In this document: positions 12,622 to 14,278 of the stretch, in pieces
How positions within the stretch are numbered: position 1 is the stretch's first letter
Layout: the number at the start of each line of letters is the position of its first letter
Assembly (NCBI GenBank): GCA_001795245.1
Contig: MGOD01000017.1
Span: 7,888 to 22,165 of the forward strand
Length of the DNA: 14,278 bases
Direction of reading: 5' to 3'
Origin: Chloroflexi bacterium RBG_16_70_13
GTDB taxonomy: Bacteria; Chloroflexota; Limnocylindria; Limnocylindrales; CSP1-4
Notes under the pieces: generated by a model
Database searches by the model: none
What the model was told of the DNA's origin: nothing
What the model saw: only the letters and a program-made list of their open reading frames with translations
Made by a program: the position numbers and the translations under genes

Positions 12622-13136
12622 GAGTGGCTCACGGCTCCGGTCAGGACGGGCTGGTTGGCCTGGGCCTCGAGGTCGATCGGTAGGGGCCGCAGGGGGACGA
12701 GGTCGGCGAGGGTCATCCCGTCGAGGGCGCCGGCGATGGCGTCCCGGACGCGGACCCACAGGAAGTTGACGGTGCAGGACGAGGTCCGGTCGCAGGTGAT
12801 CGCGTGCTCCGGGTCGTCCGTGGCGCAGATCATCGGCGCGATCGGGCCCTCGAGGGCCCGGAGGACCTCGCTCATCCGGATCTCGGCAGGATCGCGGGCC
12901 AGCTCGTAGCCGCCGTGGGCGCCGCGGGTCGAGACGACGAGCCCAGCGTCGCGGAGGACCATGGCGAGTTGCTCGAGGTAGGCCCGTGGGAGGTCCTCCG
13001 CGGCGGCGATCTCGGCCAGGCTGGCCGGGCCGGCCCCGACGTGTCGCCCGAGCTGGACCATGAGCCGCACGCCGTATTCGCCCTTCGTGCTGAAGGCGAC
13101 GGCGCCGGAGCCATGGAACGCGGGTCGGGTGCTCAG
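12618..13136 (-). CDS. Rrf2-family Fe-S-type regulator with three cysteines
   Basis: An IscR/SufR-like Rrf2 regulator. The winged helix spans FSTKGEYGVRLMVQLGRH through SLAEIAAAEDLPRAYLEQL and the wing STRGAHGGYELARDP. The cluster ligands are probably C104, C115 and C121 (C-x10-C-x5-C). The conserved N-terminus (FSTKGEYGV) is encoded upstream of the first ATG/GTG/TTG in frame (GTG 13070), and no such codon lies between it and the in-frame TAG near 13182. The best start is CTG 13136, 7 nt after GAGGA, giving 172 residues. The alternatives are a truncated product from GTG 13070, or an indel near the out-of-frame ATG at 13114. It overlaps sufC by 4 bp. An upstream palindrome suggests autoregulation. 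Confidence 0.88.
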   Translation of the reverse strand: MSTRPAFHGSGAVAFSTKGEYGVRLMVQLGRHVGAGPASLAEIAAAEDLPRAYLEQLAMVLRDAGLVVSTRGAHGGYELARDPAEIRMSEVLRALEGPIAPMICATDDPEHAITCDRTSSCTVNFLWVRVRDAIAGALDGMTLADLVPLRPLPIDLEAQANQPVLTGAVSHS

Positions 13137-13143
13137 GGATCGG

Positions 13144-13148
13144 TCCTC
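13144..13148 (-). promoter_or_regulatory. Ribosome binding site supporting a CTG start for rrf2
   Basis: GAGGA on the minus strand lies 7 nt before CTG 13136, the only plausible start-like codon ahead of the conserved N-terminus. GTG 13070 has only a weaker AAGGGCGA upstream. Confidence 0.45.
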
Positions 13149-13183
13149 GGATGGTGCCGCGCCGACGGTCCGGGCGGTCGTCT

Positions 13184-13208
13184 AAATCCGACCTGCAAGG
13201 TCGGGATT
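13184..13208. promoter_or_regulatory. 25-bp palindrome at rrf2-suf promoter, candidate Rrf2 operator
   Basis: The plus strand reads AAATCCGAC-N7-GTCGGGATT, with the same half-sites and 7-nt spacer as 9512-9536. On the minus strand it begins immediately after the TAGACT -10, so it covers the transcription start. Binding there would repress rrf2-sufC-sufS. Confidence 0.75.
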
Positions 13209-13238
13209 AGTCTAGGGGCGAGCGCCGCGACGCGTCAA
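13209..13238 (-). promoter_or_regulatory. Promoter of rrf2-sufC-sufS
   Basis: A -35 TTGACG (13238-13233) and a -10 TAGACT (13214-13209) are separated by 18 nt on the minus strand. It is the best sigma-70-like promoter in the window. Transcription would start near 13202 and leave a leader of about 65 nt before CTG 13136. Confidence 0.65.
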
Positions 13239-13287
13239 TCGAGGCCGGGGGTGATGTGAACGGCCGGGGGCGATGACCCGAGCCGAG

Positions 13288-13314
13288 GTCACCGGAGAGC
13301 GCCCTCGCGGTGAC
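13288..13314 (-). terminator. Hairpin after the lipoprotein gene
   Basis: GTCACCG (13288-13294) and CGGTGAC (13308-13314) form a 7-bp stem that can extend by three more pairs past one bulged base. It begins 2 nt after the lipoprotein stop codon on the minus strand. No U-run follows. Confidence 0.4.
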
Positions 13315-13316
13315 GT

Positions 13317-14278
13317 CTACGGCGCGATGATGGTTACCTCCCGGATCTCCTCCGCGAGCACGACGGCGCGCCCAAGGCTGACCAGCGTCGACCGACCCTC
13401 ACCGCGCTCCAGGTGGATCCAGTATCCCGTCGCGGGAAGCGTCAACTCACACACGCCGTTGGCGTCCGTCGTCGGCATCGGGACCGGTCGCGGCTCGTAG
13501 GCGCCATCCGCGTCGGGGACTGCCACGCAGGCCAGGCCCACGGCGGGTGAGCCGCCCGCGTCGACCGCGATGATGCGCAGCCTCCCGGTCGGCAAGAGCA
13601 GGGCCCCATTCCCGTCGGATGTGACGTGGAGCACCTCGTCGGTCAAGCCGAGATGGTCGCGGATCAGGTCAGTGGCCCTGGGGTCGGCGCTCGAGATCAG
13701 GATATCCACCCGGTTCGCAACCAGGTTCGGGCCAACGCCGTAGACGACGGCAGGGATCGTCCTGAACCACGGGTCGTTCATGTGGAACCGGCTGGCGACG
13801 GCCTCGAGCTCCCGGAGGCTCCACCTGACCTCGCGGACCTCGAATGCCGCGAGCGGCGAGAGCTTCGGGAGGAGGGCGGCGCGGTGCTCGGCGACGTGGT
13901 CGCTGAACTGGGCGACGAAGAGGCCGCCCGCCTGGTGATCGGTGAACGCGCCGGCCCATTCAGCTCGATGCGCCTCGCCGTACGGGACGACCACGGCCTT
14001 GATCTGTTCGACATCCCGGGTCCGTCGCCCGAGCTCCTCGACCTCCTGGGCGGTGAGGGGCACGCCGAATGTCTGCCGGTCCGAAGCCGGGTTCGCGGCC
14101 ACCTCGAGGATCCAGGCCTCGTCAGATCGAAGGCCGAAGTCCCGTCGGAATCGCTCGACGTCGGCGAGGCCGGCGGGGGAGAGCGTCGGAACGGGCGTCG
14201 CGTCCGGTGCGACACTCGGGCTGAGGACGGGCGACGCCGGCGACGAGGACGGCCGCGACACGCAGCCGGCGAGGATGA
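13317..14278 (-). CDS. Lipoprotein of unknown function, start beyond right edge
   Basis: The frame is open to the right edge, so the start and most of the signal peptide are missing. The first visible residues, ILAGC, are a lipobox; the Cys (codon 14264-14262) would be lipidated. A Ser/Pro-rich linker of about 30 residues follows, then about 190 residues (from GLADVERFRRDFGL) with a segment like protease prodomains: GLFVAQFSDH, FEVREVRWSLRELEAVASRF, then YGVGPNLVANRVDILI. The last 90 residues (GRLRIIAVDAGG... TTDANGVCELTLPATGYWIHLE) look like an Ig-like or carboxypeptidase-regulatory beta domain. No protease domain is present. An internal GTG at 14261 lies inside the lipobox region and is not the start. 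The surface-lipoprotein call is firm; the prodomain resemblance is tentative. Confidence 0.75.
   Translation of the reverse strand, partial: ILAGCVSRPSSSPASPVLSPSVAPDATPVPTLSPAGLADVERFRRDFGLRSDEAWILEVAANPASDRQTFGVPLTAQEVEELGRRTRDVEQIKAVVVPYGEAHRAEWAGAFTDHQAGGLFVAQFSDHVAEHRAALLPKLSPLAAFEVREVRWSLRELEAVASRFHMNDPWFRTIPAVVYGVGPNLVANRVDILISSADPRATDLIRDHLGLTDEVLHVTSDGNGALLLPTGRLRIIAVDAGGSPAVGLACVAVPDADGAYEPRPVPMPTTDANGVCELTLPATGYWIHLERGEGRSTLVSLGRAVVLAEEIREVTIIAP

Noticed and set aside
13068..13070. GTG as start of the Rrf2 regulator
   Set aside because: It would remove the conserved first-helix sequence FSTKGEYGV, which is encoded just upstream in the same frame; kept only as an alternative.

Overview
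The window is high-GC, densely packed bacterial chromosome with short intergenic gaps, many 4-bp start/stop overlaps and several apparently leaderless promoters (TAnnnT 6-7 nt before the start codon). No insertion sequences, CRISPR arrays, rRNA or tRNA genes were seen. Base composition, leaderless starts and a mycobacterial-type CysO cysteine pathway fit a Chloroflexota or Actinomycetota genome; the sequence alone does not decide between them.

Left part (1-5760). A truncated membrane-protein gene runs off the left edge. Divergent from it is a small secreted protein with no recognised family. Next is a divergent pair: an HxlR-family regulator with a zinc-ribbon tail (minus) and an HtrA-like serine protease with one PDZ domain and no signal peptide (plus), with a perfect 17-bp palindrome between them. 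Then comes a minus-strand purine operon, purK-purE, in which PurK is fused in frame to an N-terminal GrpB/UPF0157 domain. A tandem universal stress protein is divergent from it.

Middle (5820-9536). A tight minus-strand operon encodes the carrier-protein route to cysteine: rhodanese-ThiF activating enzyme (MoeZ-like), CysO sulfur carrier ending in Gly-Gly, CysM-type cysteine synthase, and a Mec-like JAMM protease that would release cysteine from CysO. The genes are joined by an ATGA overlap, a 1-nt gap and a GTGA overlap. CysM carries an unusual N-terminal His-rich tandem repeat. SufU (Fe-S/sulfur-transfer protein) lies just upstream on the same strand.

Right part (9608-14278). An alpha/beta hydrolase with Asp in the nucleophile position is transcribed away from sufU and towards sufS. 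The minus-strand rrf2-sufC-sufS operon follows; sufB and sufD are absent from the window. A 25-bp palindrome with the same half-sites and spacing sits at both the rrf2 and the sufU promoters, which suggests that the three-cysteine Rrf2 regulator controls both transcription units. A lipoprotein gene with a C-terminal beta domain is cut by the right edge.

The common theme of 5820-13240 is sulfur handling: SufS removes sulfur from cysteine, SufU and SufC serve Fe-S cluster assembly, and MoeZ-CysO-CysM-Mec rebuild cysteine.
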